From Chthonomonas sp. UBA2017 (GTDB taxonomy: Bacteria; Armatimonadota; Fimbriimonadia; Fimbriimonadales; Fimbriimonadaceae), in NCBI GenBank assembly GCA_002335425.1, contig DDCB01000016.1, forward strand, positions 859 to 55,410: DNA of 54,552 nucleotides, given 5' to 3'. The position numbers and the translations under genes were made by a program. The notes under the pieces are model-generated. The model was given only the letters and a program-made list of their open reading frames with translations, was not told where the DNA came from and did no database searches. Shown one piece after another: positions 32,724-41,100 of the stretch. Every line of letters starts with the position of its first letter. Position 1 is the stretch's first letter.

Positions 32724-32747
32724 TTCGGGAGTCCGGGGGTCCGGGAG
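32724..32747. repeat. Three 8-bp units related to TTCGGGAG
   Basis: TTCGGGAG, TCCGGGGG and TCCGGGAG stand head to tail. The same unit recurs 100 bp further on. Confidence 0.6.
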
Positions 32748-32845
32748 GCCTGAAGGGCCGAGATCACCTAGTGAAGGCCGTGAGGCCGGGAAACGAGCCG
32801 CCCTAAATCTATCAGGCCTGTAGGGCCGACATCAAGTGACCCCGA

Positions 32846-32893
32846 TTCGGGAGTTCGGGGGTTCGGGAGTTCGGGAGTTCGGGGGATCGGGGG
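32846..32893. repeat. Six 8-bp tandem units TTCGGGRG
   Basis: TTCGGGAG and TTCGGGGG alternate irregularly for five units, then ATCGGGGG. Between this block and the one at 32724 are two similar segments, GGCCTGAAGGGCCGA and GGCCTGTAGGGCCGA. Confidence 0.8.
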
Positions 32894-33053
32894 ATCGGAC
32901 TTCCCCGCCGCGCCGCTCACAGCGTCCCGCAGTTCGCTCCTGACTCAACCTCGGGCCGCAATTCGAGTGGGAGCCCACCAGGCCACACGGAGTCGGACCG
33001 TTTGACGGGTGCCTAGACCTCAGTTCTAAACCCATTGTCCATTCAGGGCTCAG

Positions 33054-33220
33054 CCGCTCGGAGGAAGGTTGTCGGGCAAACCCTAGGGCCGGATTGTCCA
33101 GCCGGCTACCTCGCCCGGGGGCGGCAGGTAGTCGGGCAGTGCCCTATGGCTGGATTGTCCAGCCGCCTACGCCGCTCGGAGGCGGCAGGTTGGGCGGACG
33201 CCCACAAGGGGCGTCCGCGG
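33054..33220. repeat. 61-bp direct repeat, two full copies and one partial
   Basis: The markers GGTTGTCGGGCA (33067) and GGTAGTCGGGCA (33127), and the two GGATTGTCCAGCC copies at 33091 and 33152, show the period. GGCGGCAGGT recurs at 33120 and 33181. Each full copy holds the hairpin GGCTGGA-TTG-TCCAGCC or a variant. The third copy breaks into GGACGCCC-loop-GGGCGTCC (33196-33216). Confidence 0.75.
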
Positions 33221-33363
33221 TCCCAACCTGGGGAGTGGCCTCCGGGCCGAGCGGCGCTAGTCACGACCGGAGCACCTTCGAATCCAAAACCGACCTGATT
33301 TCGAACTCCACCAGGTTGCTCCAAGCCTCGACCTTGAGTCGCAGATAAACCCTCATCCCCCAA

Positions 33364-33402
33364 CCCCTTCTCCCTTCGCACAAACATCGAAAGGAGAAGG
33401 GG
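33364..33402. repeat. Imperfect inverted repeat next to the 21-bp array
   Basis: CCCCTTCTCCCTTCG pairs with CGAAAGGAGAAGGGG with one mismatch over 15 bp, with a 9-nt loop. Confidence 0.65.
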
Positions 33403-33413
33403 AACATCGACCC

Positions 33414-33602
33414 AATTCAACGACAAGTTCACTCAACTCAGCGTTGAATTCGCTCAACTCAACGTCGAATTCACCTAGCTCAACGTTAAATTCAGTCAAC
33501 TCAACGTTGAATTCACCTAGCTCCACGTTGAATTCGCCTAGATCAACGTCGAATTCAGTCAACTCAACGTCGAATTCACCTAGCTCAACGACGAATTCGG
33601 CC
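33414..33602. repeat. Minisatellite: nine 21-bp tandem units
   Basis: The consensus is AACTCAACGTTGAATTCACCT. Nine contiguous units diverge by a few bases each. Units beginning AACTC and AGCTC partly alternate, giving a loose 42-bp higher-order pattern. Each unit contains AACGTT- and GAATTC-like palindromes. Both strands are open in one frame: the minus strand reads heptads EFNVELG/T/S and the plus strand reads heptads of Asn, Ser and Thr. There are no spacers, so it is not a CRISPR array. Confidence 0.92.
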
Positions 33603-33695
33603 GGAGAGGCATGGAATTTGAACAATTCTGGAGCTTCGGGAGAGACCTTCGAGTCGCCGCCACCCCCTCGAAGAATCGGTTGGACTCCCCCCTGC

Positions 33696-33726
33696 CCCCC
33701 TCATGCCGCTTCGCGGAATGAGGGGG
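33696..33726. repeat. Large hairpin at the end of the repeat island
   Basis: CCCCCTCATGCCGC pairs with GCGGAATGAGGGGG, 13 of 14 bp, with a 3-nt loop. It lies about 100 nt past the stop of the DUF4380 gene but has no T-run on either side, so it resembles a REP-type element more than a terminator. Confidence 0.6.
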
Positions 33727-33827
33727 ATCAGCTCACGAAGGATTGGTGAACAAGCGAGGTCTTGGGTTCAAACGGTTCATCGACCCGGAAAGGGCGCGCC
33801 CGATGAGCCCGCCTCGAAACTGAACGG

Positions 33828-34745
33828 TCACACCCCATCGATTGATTGCTCCAGGACGCGACGCCAGTCCGATTCGGTCGTCGGCGGAGCCGAAAGTTTC
33901 AACAATGTCCAAACTTCGTCGTGATGAATCGACTGGCCGGGTGCCAGCAGGGTCAATGGGCTGAGCGATTCCACCTCCAACATGTCGTGCCGCGTGAAGG
34001 CCTCAAAATTGCAACCCATGTCCGGATAGCGCGCGGACGGGTCCGCCGGAAACTGTTTCAAGAAGATCTCACCTCCCCGCACGTACGCCGCCCACCCCTG
34101 GCTGACAAAGGCGCCGACCTTTTGCGGGTTGTCGGCGGCAGTCTGATCCAACTGGATCAACTCTTGGCCCCATTGCCACCGCGGATCGGCCATGTTCGCG
34201 TACGGCCACAGCACGAGCGGGCGGGCCGGCAGAAGCGCTTGGCCATGGGGCACAAATTCGGGCTGAGGAAAGAGACAGAACCCGCCCGGGCGCATCACCG
34301 TAATGGCCCATGCCGCGACTTCGTGAACCGTGGAGCCCGCATTCTCGACCAAGTGACGAACTCTCACCGAATTTGGTGCGGGGCCGGGCGCAAGGCCGAT
34401 CGACTTGAGCAATCCCATCGCCGACGGAGTCCCGGTCCGGAAGAACGTCCACTCGCCTTGCTCGTCCACTTCGACCGGATCGTTGTCGGGTTCATAGGTC
34501 CGCTCAGGGACCTCGGGAGCTGTCCAAAGCCGATGCCCACCGTAAGACCGATAACTCGCCCCTCCGGTCAGACCTTGGTGACGCTCGTAGACCGCCAGGT
34601 GGTTCACCTCGTCGACGCCGGAGGCCCAGAGAATTCGAGGGCCGACGTCGGCGGTGACGATCAGACGAACGTCGCCCGAACGCCAGTCCAGGTTGCGCGG
34701 TCGGCCAGCAAACTCGATCCAGCTCAGGCTCAAAACTTCCCCCAT
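33828..34745 (-). CDS. DUF4380 family protein (aldose-epimerase-like fold)
   Basis: 305 residues from the ATG at 34745; longer readings lie inside the upstream glycosyltransferase gene. Family features: VTADVGPRILWASGVDEVN, YRSYGGHRLWTAPEVPERTY and the late GCNFEAFTRHDMLEVESLSP with PGQSIHHDEVWTL. These recall the galactose-mutarotase beta-sandwich, so carbohydrate binding is likely, but no reaction has been shown for the family. There is no signal peptide. The gene overlaps the glycosyltransferase by 16 nt, so the two are co-translated. Confidence 0.8.
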   Translation of the reverse strand: MGEVLSLSWIEFAGRPRNLDWRSGDVRLIVTADVGPRILWASGVDEVNHLAVYERHQGLTGGASYRSYGGHRLWTAPEVPERTYEPDNDPVEVDEQGEWTFFRTGTPSAMGLLKSIGLAPGPAPNSVRVRHLVENAGSTVHEVAAWAITVMRPGGFCLFPQPEFVPHGQALLPARPLVLWPYANMADPRWQWGQELIQLDQTAADNPQKVGAFVSQGWAAYVRGGEIFLKQFPADPSARYPDMGCNFEAFTRHDMLEVESLSPLTLLAPGQSIHHDEVWTLLKLSAPPTTESDWRRVLEQSIDGV

Positions 34746-35440
34746 CGATGGCGGAGCAGGGTCCAGAACGCTTCGGGGGCATCGGTCCAGCGGATTTTCT
34801 TGCCGGCATCTTTGTTGCGCGGCTCGTACGTGATCGGAATCTCGACGATCTTCTTGCCCATTCGGATCGCCTTGGCGGTCACTTCCGGGCAAAATTCGAA
34901 GCGGTGGCAAACGAGGTTCATTCGCTCGATCACGCTTCGCCGAAACGCCTTATAGCAGGTGGCTTCGTCGGTGATTTTTCGAAAGTAAAGCACTCGGACG
35001 GCCCACACCAAAAGTCGATTGACGATCTTGTTCGGCAGCGCCATGCCAGCGGGCATGCCACGGGAAAATCGAGTGCCATAAACGACGTCGGCTTGACCCT
35101 CAAGGATGGGGCGAACCAGATCGGGGATCTCTTCGGGGCGATATTCCAGGTCGGCGTCTTGGATGACAACGACTTCTCCTCGGGCACGCGAGAGGGCTTG
35201 TCGAATCGCGGCCCCTTTGCCTCCCGGCGAGGGGTTGGTCAGGAGTTCGATCCGGTCGCCAAAAGCGGCGAGAATGGTGGGGGTTTGGTCGCGACTGCCG
35301 TCGTCCACGACGATGACCTGGGTTCTGAGGGGCAGGGCGAGGAGCCGGTCGATCACTTCTTGGAGGGTGTTTTCTTCGTTCAGCGCCGGCACAATGACCG
35401 ACATCTGTGGGACGCTTTCTGGGCTGACCTCTTCCTCCAT
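34730..35440 (-). CDS. Glycosyltransferase family 2, dolichol-phosphate-mannose-synthase-like
   Basis: 236 residues. A GT-A fold enzyme that moves a sugar from a nucleotide sugar, probably to a polyprenyl phosphate. Motifs: MSVIVPALNEENTLQEVIDR at the start, VIVVDDGSRDQT, GKGAAIRQAL and VVIQDADLEYRPEEI with the metal-binding DAD. The acceptor-side FEFCPEVTAKAIRMGKKIVE is typical of the DPM1/bactoprenol group. No membrane helices follow, unlike many relatives. On the minus strand TATGAT lies 8 nt before the ATG. It is divergent from dihydroorotase, and the two -10-like boxes are only 7 bp apart. Confidence 0.88.
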   Translation of the reverse strand: MEEEVSPESVPQMSVIVPALNEENTLQEVIDRLLALPLRTQVIVVDDGSRDQTPTILAAFGDRIELLTNPSPGGKGAAIRQALSRARGEVVVIQDADLEYRPEEIPDLVRPILEGQADVVYGTRFSRGMPAGMALPNKIVNRLLVWAVRVLYFRKITDEATCYKAFRRSVIERMNLVCHRFEFCPEVTAKAIRMGKKIVEIPITYEPRNKDAGKKIRWTDAPEAFWTLLRHRWGKF

Positions 35441-35448
35441 GACCCTAG

Positions 35449-35467
35449 ATCATACTCGGGATATACT
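35449..35467. promoter_or_regulatory. Back-to-back divergent -10 boxes
   Basis: TATGAT on the minus strand (35454-35449) serves the glycosyltransferase, and TATACT on the plus strand (35462-35467) serves dihydroorotase 7 nt before its ATG. Each -35 position would fall at the start codon of the other gene; for the plus promoter ATGACC sits there with a 17-bp spacer. Confidence 0.55.
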
Positions 35468-35474
35468 CAGCTCC

Positions 35475-36830
35475 ATGCATTTTGACCTGCTCATTCGGGG
35501 TGGAACCTTGGTTTCGAGTTTCGGGACTGAAGAGGCGGACATTGGCGTTTCGGGGCGAATGATTACGCGCATCGGGAATTTGGCCCAGGCGAAAGCCACG
35601 AAGGTCCTGAATGCGAAAGGCCTCTATGTTCTTCCCGGCGTGATCGACACTCAAGTCCATTTTCGCGAACCGGGAATGGAGCACAAAGAGGATCTCGAAT
35701 CGGGCACCCGAGCGGCGATCTTGGGTGGGGTGACAACGATCTTTGAGATGCCGAACACCCAGCCCACGACCTCGACCGAGGCGGCCTTGGCTGACAAGCT
35801 GGAGCGGGCTCGGGGCCGAGCTTGGTGCGACTACTCGTTCTTTGTCGGTGCGACTCAAGAGAATGTGCGCCAACTGATTGAGCTTGAAAAGCTCCCGGGG
35901 ACGCCGGGGGTGAAGATCTTCATGGGGAGTTCGACCGGTTCGCTTTTGGTGAGCGAAGACGACGTGTTGCGGCGAGTGCTCATCAGCGGGATTCGCCGAT
36001 GCTCGATCCACGCCGAAGATGAGCCGCGTTTGCGAGTGCGACGAGCCCTGGTCGAGGGAGAAGGAGTGCCCCACCGAATGCACCCCGTGTGGCGCGACCC
36101 CGAGGCCGCTCGACTCGCCACCGAGCGAATTCTGGCTCTGAGCGAAGAGACGGGGCGGCCCGTCCACATCTTGCATATCTCGACCCTGGATGAGCTCCCC
36201 CTTCTGCAAAGTGCGAAGCGCCGGGGCCTGGGAACGACGTGCGAGGTGACGCCTCAGCACTTGTGGTTCTTTGGGCCCGACTGTTATGACCGTCTGGGAT
36301 CGAAGGTGCAGATGAACCCGCCGATCCGGGAGATCGAACACCGAGCCGCCTTGCGCGAGGCTCTTCAGAGCGGTCTTTTCGACGTCATCGGCAGCGACCA
36401 CGCGCCTCACACGATCGAAGAAAAGGCGAATCCCTATCCGCAATCGCCCAGCGGAATGCCGGGGGTTCAGACTTTGCTCCCGGTGATGGTGACTTTGGCC
36501 CGTCGGGATGGGTTGCTCTCGCTGAACAAGCTGGTTCGCCTGACGAGCGAAAATCCAGCGAAGCTCTTTGGACTGAAAGACAAGGGGTTCTTGATGGAGG
36601 ACTACGTTGCCGACTTCGTTTTGATCGATCCGAATGCGGAGTTCGTCCCGGACTCGAATTGGTTGCAAAGCAAATCGGGCTGGAGTCCTTATGAGGGGGA
36701 GTCTTTGCTCGGCAAGCCGGTGCATACGGTATTGGGCGGCCAAGTCGTGGTCGAGGAAGGTACTCTTGTCGGCAAGCCTCAAGGCCAACCCGCTGAATTC
36801 AAATGGAAGGAACCATCGCCGACGGACTGA
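35475..36830 (+). CDS. Dihydroorotase / cyclic amidohydrolase
   Basis: 451 residues. The likely reaction is ring closure of carbamoyl-aspartate to dihydroorotate in pyrimidine synthesis; allantoinase and hydantoinase are relatives that cannot be excluded. The amidohydrolase metal site is seen in GVIDTQVHFREPGMEHKED (HxH), in the lysine segment GTPGVKIFMGSSTGSL, in RPVHILHISTLDELPL and in IGSDHAPHTIEEK with the catalytic Asp. The start is set by TATACT 7 nt upstream; longer readings run into the divergent gene. Other pyr genes are not adjacent. The end overlaps the DinB-like gene by 28 nt. Confidence 0.87.
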   Translation: MHFDLLIRGGTLVSSFGTEEADIGVSGRMITRIGNLAQAKATKVLNAKGLYVLPGVIDTQVHFREPGMEHKEDLESGTRAAILGGVTTIFEMPNTQPTTSTEAALADKLERARGRAWCDYSFFVGATQENVRQLIELEKLPGTPGVKIFMGSSTGSLLVSEDDVLRRVLISGIRRCSIHAEDEPRLRVRRALVEGEGVPHRMHPVWRDPEAARLATERILALSEETGRPVHILHISTLDELPLLQSAKRRGLGTTCEVTPQHLWFFGPDCYDRLGSKVQMNPPIREIEHRAALREALQSGLFDVIGSDHAPHTIEEKANPYPQSPSGMPGVQTLLPVMVTLARRDGLLSLNKLVRLTSENPAKLFGLKDKGFLMEDYVADFVLIDPNAEFVPDSNWLQSKSGWSPYEGESLLGKPVHTVLGGQVVVEEGTLVGKPQGQPAEFKWKEPSPTD

Positions 36831-37282
36831 ACCAGATTCGAACCCAACTCGATGAGTTGTGGGACTACGAGCTATGGGCGAATCGCAAGTGGCTCCCCCA
36901 TTTGGCCCGATTTCAAGACTCGGCCCGGGCCGAAGCGGTTTTTCGCCACATCTTGCGGGCGCAAGAGACCTGGCTCCGCCGGGCTTGGAGCGAAGAAGAT
37001 TCCGGCGAATGGCCGACCGAACTGGAGGCAGCAGTCGATTTCGGGGCCCAGCAATGGCGCACCTTTATTCGGATGTGCGACCCCGAGGCCTTTGTCAGCT
37101 ACACCAATCAAGCCGGCGATCCTTTTTTCCAGACCGTCGAACAGATCACCCGCCACGTCTTGAACCACGGGACGTACCACCGGGGCCACCTGCGAGGCCT
37201 CGCGATGGCCGAAGGATGGGACGACTTTGACGACACCGACTTGATCCGATACTACCGAGAGAAAGCCACATGCCCCAGTTGA
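36803..37282 (+). CDS. DinB-like protein, third copy
   Basis: 159 residues. The DinB-superfamily pattern is seen in YELWANRKWLPHLARFQDSA at the N-terminus, VFRHILRAQETWLRRAW (first His) and EQITRHVLNHGTYHRGHLRG (the paired His motif HxxxHRGH), a good match to the DinB/DUF664 type. It differs strongly from the two copies at 5-7 kb. The start overlaps dihydroorotase by 28 nt and the end overlaps gpmA by 13 nt, so the three form one translational unit. Metal binding is likely; the substrate is unknown. Confidence 0.82.
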   Translation: MEGTIADGLNQIRTQLDELWDYELWANRKWLPHLARFQDSARAEAVFRHILRAQETWLRRAWSEEDSGEWPTELEAAVDFGAQQWRTFIRMCDPEAFVSYTNQAGDPFFQTVEQITRHVLNHGTYHRGHLRGLAMAEGWDDFDDTDLIRYYREKATCPS

Positions 37283-37878
37283 TCCTCATCCGACACGGCC
37301 AATCGCTCTGGAACCTGGAAAACCGATTCACCGGGTGGGTGGATGTGCCTTTGACTGCCCAAGGCCAAGCCGAAGCCCGGCGCGCAGGCGAACTTTTGCG
37401 CGGCACGTCGATTGACGTCGCTTATACAAGCGCCTTGACTCGGGCCCAGCACACCCTCCAACGGATCATGGACTCGATGGGGGTCGAATTCCCGGTGATT
37501 CGCGATCAGGCTCTGAACGAGCGGCATTACGGCGACCTGCAGGGCATGAATAAGGACGACATGCGGGCTGCTTACGGCGAGGAGCAGGTGCGGATTTGGC
37601 GTCGGAGCTTTGATGTCCCTCCGCCCAATGGCGAGGCGCTCAAACAGACTTCAGAGCGAACCCTTCCCTTCTTTCAGCGCTGCATCTTAGGCGACATTCG
37701 CCAAGGGAAAGATGTTTTGGTGGTTGCCCACGGCAACTCCAACCGCTCGATCGTCATGCAACTCGACCAGTTGAGCGGCGAAGAGGTCATGCTTGTCGAA
37801 CTGGCGACCGGAGTGCCTCTGGTCTATGAACTGGAGCCAGATGGCAAAGTCGTCTCAAAGACCGTCTTGACTCCTTAA
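37270..37878 (+). CDS. gpmA: 2,3-bisphosphoglycerate-dependent phosphoglycerate mutase
   Basis: 202 residues. Interconverts 3- and 2-phosphoglycerate. The catalytic motif LIRHGQSLWNLENRFTGWVD opens the protein with H9 as phospho-acceptor; ALNERHYGDLQGMNKDD gives the catalytic Glu, and VVAHGNSNRSIVM the second His. The ERHYGDLQG and FTGW segments separate GpmA from broader histidine phosphatases. It is about 25-45 residues shorter than E. coli GpmA, with a shortened C-terminus. It is the last gene of the dihydroorotase-DinB-gpmA overlap unit. Confidence 0.88.
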   Translation: MPQLILIRHGQSLWNLENRFTGWVDVPLTAQGQAEARRAGELLRGTSIDVAYTSALTRAQHTLQRIMDSMGVEFPVIRDQALNERHYGDLQGMNKDDMRAAYGEEQVRIWRRSFDVPPPNGEALKQTSERTLPFFQRCILGDIRQGKDVLVVAHGNSNRSIVMQLDQLSGEEVMLVELATGVPLVYELEPDGKVVSKTVLTP

Positions 37879-37894
37879 TTCGGCCCGCTCCTCC

Positions 37895-38086
37895 TCAGGG
37901 CGACGTTTGGACAGCCGCTCGCGCTGACCCGTTGCGCTCCAGCTCGGCCAGTTTGGAATCGATCTGCTCTAAGATGTCATCCGCGTCTTCGCGTTGACAT
38001 CGTTCCTCCGCAAGCCGCTTCGCGGCTACCGCGAGCACAAACCCTGCGGTCACCAAAACGGCGAGAAACGCGATATTTTTTCCCAC
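37895..38086 (-). CDS. Small single-helix membrane protein
   Basis: 63 residues from a GTG. Residues 5-22 (IAFLAVLVTAGFVLAVAA) form one membrane helix, followed by a charged, coiled-coil-like cytoplasmic part (DADDILEQIDSKLAELER). AAGGGG and a TAAAAA box lie just upstream. No family is recognised. It is convergent with gpmA, 16 nt away. The helix and tail make it credible as a gene, but its size keeps this uncertain. Confidence 0.5.
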   Translation of the reverse strand: MGKNIAFLAVLVTAGFVLAVAAKRLAEERCQREDADDILEQIDSKLAELERNGSARAAVQTSP

Positions 38087-38121
38087 GACCCCTTTTTACC
38101 CGATGTGAACCAGCTGAAACG

Positions 38122-38158
38122 TCAAAAGGAAGGCCCGAGGAGATGACTCCTCGGGCCT
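38122..38158 (-). terminator. Terminator of the large SBBP protein gene
   Basis: A perfect 11-bp stem AGGCCCGAGGA/TCCTCGGGCCT with a 6-nt loop (38131-38158), followed on the minus strand by TCCTTTTGACG. It starts 26 nt past the stop. Confidence 0.8.
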
Positions 38159-38184
38159 GGATCGAACGGAATCTCGCGAGCGAT

Positions 38185-41100
38185 TTACCGGTTGATTGTG
38201 ACCTTACCTTGGACTGTCAGGGTCGAATTGCGGATCTTTGCCGTGACCGTGACTTGGATCGGTCGGGACACCTGGCGGGCCGTTCCTTTGAACGTTGTCG
38301 TTCGGGAGCCTGCCGGGATGGTCACCGTGGTCGGAATCGTCAGCACGTTCTGGATGTTGTTGGTCAGTTCAATGATCAATCCACCCGTTGGTGCCGGCTG
38401 ATCCAAGGTCAGCGTGCCGGTCGTTTGCTGCCCGACGCGGATCGTCGTGGGCTTGAAGACCAGCGTCTGCAACCGAGGCGACCGAACGAGGAGCGAGGCC
38501 GATGCCGAGGTTGGGCCCCGGGTCGCCGTGATCGTCGCGGTTCGGTCTTGAGTTTGCGGGAACGTATTCACCGTAAACGTTCGCGTCGTCTGACCCGCCG
38601 GGATGGTGATACTGCTGACCGCCGGAACCGCTACACTCGCATTCGACGTGGTGAGATTCACCACGGCACCCCCGACGGGGGCCGCCCCATTGAGCGTCAC
38701 CGTACCAGTGGATGTAGCGCCGCCCGTCAGGGCGCTTGGGTTCAGGGTCAGGCTCACGACGCCCGGGGTGTTCACGTTCAGGACGGCGTTCGCCGACAGC
38801 GCTCCGAGAGTCGCCGTGATGGTGACTGGCCCGCTATTGGCAACCGCGGTTGTGGTGACGGTGAAGTTCGCCGTCGTCGATCCGGCCGGAATCAAGACCG
38901 TCGCGGGAACCGTTGCGGCGGCGGTATTCGAGCTCGCCAACGCGACTGTCAGTCCTCCGGCGGGTGCCGGAGTCGAGATCGTCACGGTTCCAGTTGAGTT
39001 CTGAGCTCCGCCCACCACGGTTGTTGGGTTGAGCGCCAGCGACATCGTTCGCCCGGTGACGTTGATGATCACCGTCGCCGTTCCTGGACTTCCATCAGCC
39101 CGAGCGGCGGTGACGGTCAGGGCGGTGGTCGTTGCGATGACGTTCGTTCGGATTGTGAAGGTTTCACTCGCCGAGGCTCCGGCTGGCACGAGGACGTTGG
39201 TCGTCGGTCCTGGAGTTTGAGTCCCAGCTTGGATCGTCGCAATTCCGGTGGGTGGCGTCAAACTCACGATGAGCGGGAGTCCGCCCGGCGCCGCCGGTCG
39301 ATTGAGATTGACCCGTCCAGTGACAACGGTCCCACCACTGACGGTGTAAGGAGCGTTCCCGGCCAAGTCGATTGAGATCGACTGAATATCCGTCGCGTCG
39401 ATGAACAGCGTGCCCGTGACCGGCTCGGTCAGGGTGGCCGCTCGTCGAGCGCGAAGAGTCCGCGACGTCCCTGCTGCAACCGTCGGGGCATTCACGGTGA
39501 ACTCAACGTATCGACCCTCGGTCACCGGGCTGTTGGCCAAGATCGTGACAGTGCGAGTCGTTTGAACTCCTGCCGTGGCCGGATCGAGATCGATATCCGG
39601 AACGACGCTCGGGAATGCATCCACGATGATGTCGGTATTCACCGGCACCTTACCGTTCAAGGTGACTCGGCAGACCGCCGGCGCGCCGCCCGAAACTCGG
39701 TTCGGGAAGAAGGTCAGGCTGGTCAGGACGGCTGGCGTGACCTCAAGGTTTTGAGATTTCGAAGCCGAATTGTGCGTAGCGGTGATCGCCACGGGCGGAA
39801 CGGTTGTAGCAGCAACGCCAAACGTGTTGATCGGGAAGGTCGCCGTGTTGGAGCCAGCAGGAACCGTCACAGTCGCGGGCACCGGGGCGACCGCATTGTT
39901 GCTGAAGAGATTCACCACTCGATCGACTGGTGTGACCTTTTCCAGGGTCACCCGGCCCAGGACCGAGTTTCCACCGACGACCGTGGTGTTCCCAAGCGTC
40001 AAGATCTTCAGCCAAGGAGTCACTGTCAGGAGAGTCGTGCGAATATCGCCTTCTACCGAAGCCGTCAATTGAACCGCACGGGTACTGTCCACTTCTTGGG
40101 TCGTCACGGGGACGTCAATGAAGGTTTGGCCCTGCGGAATCGTCACCGAGTTCGGGACGGATGCCACCGGGTTATTCGAAGAAAGGTTAACGATCGCACC
40201 CCCCACCGAAGCAGGCGCCGTGAGCTGGACTCTGAGCGTGGCTCCTTCGTCATCGCACACGATGGCCGATGCCGGGTTGATGATCGTGATACTCGCCAGG
40301 GAGGTCGGCACGATGATCTTGTTCTTGATCAAGAAGCCGTCCGGGAGCGCTGGAGGAGTGAGAAGGTCGAGAACCATGAACTCTTTGAAGACTCCGGCTG
40401 TGGTTGGGAATGGCCGAGCGTCGGTGATAATCGAGTTCGTTTGGCCGCCGAAGTAGACGTTGCGCGATTCATCGACGAAGATGCAGTTGCCCGTATCCGT
40501 GGTCGTTCCGCCAAAGTAGCTCGCGTAAAGTCGGGCCGTTCCAGCCTCGTTGAAGGCAAGCACGAATGCGTCCCCTGGCGGCGGGACGGGGCCCGGAGGG
40601 CCTGCGTAGTTCGCTTGGAGAGCGTCAGGGCTCGCAGTGAAGATCTGAGCAGGAGCCGTTCCGACGACGTAGGTGATGTTCTGGTTATCCACGGCAACGC
40701 CGTTGATGGTTCCACCCGCCGTCCCCATGAACGTGCTGAAGATGAGAGCCGACCCGTTCTGATTGAACTTGGTCAAATACGAGTCGGTCCCTTGGTTATA
40801 GGTGGTGTCATACGCCACCGCCGTTCGCGGGAAGTTGTTCGAGTTCGTGTTTCCGGCGACGTGAGCGGCACCAGCGGCATCGATCGAAATTCCACCGACG
40901 ACTTCGCTCGCGCTTCCGCCGAGAATCGTGCTGAAGACGTACGTCGAGCCTCCTGCGTTAATACGAGAAACGAAGGCATCGAGTCCATTGACGGTGCGGT
41001 CAAATGCACCAACGGTCGTTGGGAACGCACCGACGCCGGTCGGGCCTGGCGGGACGCCCGGTGATTGGGTGTTTCCGGCAACGAAGACTTGGTCGGTGGT

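Larger units (their letters stand above)
32645..33827. other. Gene-free island of about 1.2 kb rich in short repeats
   Basis: No reading frame here resembles a protein family. The stretch holds 8-bp GC-rich tandem units, paired GGCCTGAAGGGCC-like segments, a 61-bp duplicated unit with inner hairpins, nine 21-bp units and several large inverted repeats, all listed separately. The flanking genes both read leftward, and no mobile-element gene or end repeat was seen. Confidence 0.7.

Noticed and set aside
33414..33602. CRISPR array
   Set aside because: The 21-bp units are contiguous with no spacers of unique sequence, and no cas genes are in the window.
33353..33625. A 90-residue minus-strand gene encoding heptad repeats
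   Set aside because: It is not called as a gene because the frame is open mainly because the repeat unit is 21 bp long. No ribosome binding site or promoter box is seen and the flanks are low-complexity.
33846..34955. A 369-residue open frame on the plus strand
   Set aside because: It runs across the DUF4380 gene and the end of the glycosyltransferase on the other strand, both of which match families.
35445..36788. A 447-residue open frame on the minus strand
   Set aside because: It is the antisense of dihydroorotase, whose metal-site motifs are all intact. Long antisense frames are common at this base composition.
39562..41064. A 500-residue open frame opposite the SBBP protein
   Set aside because: It is rich in Arg, Asp and His with no hydrophobic core pattern, and it is antisense to a clear repeat protein.
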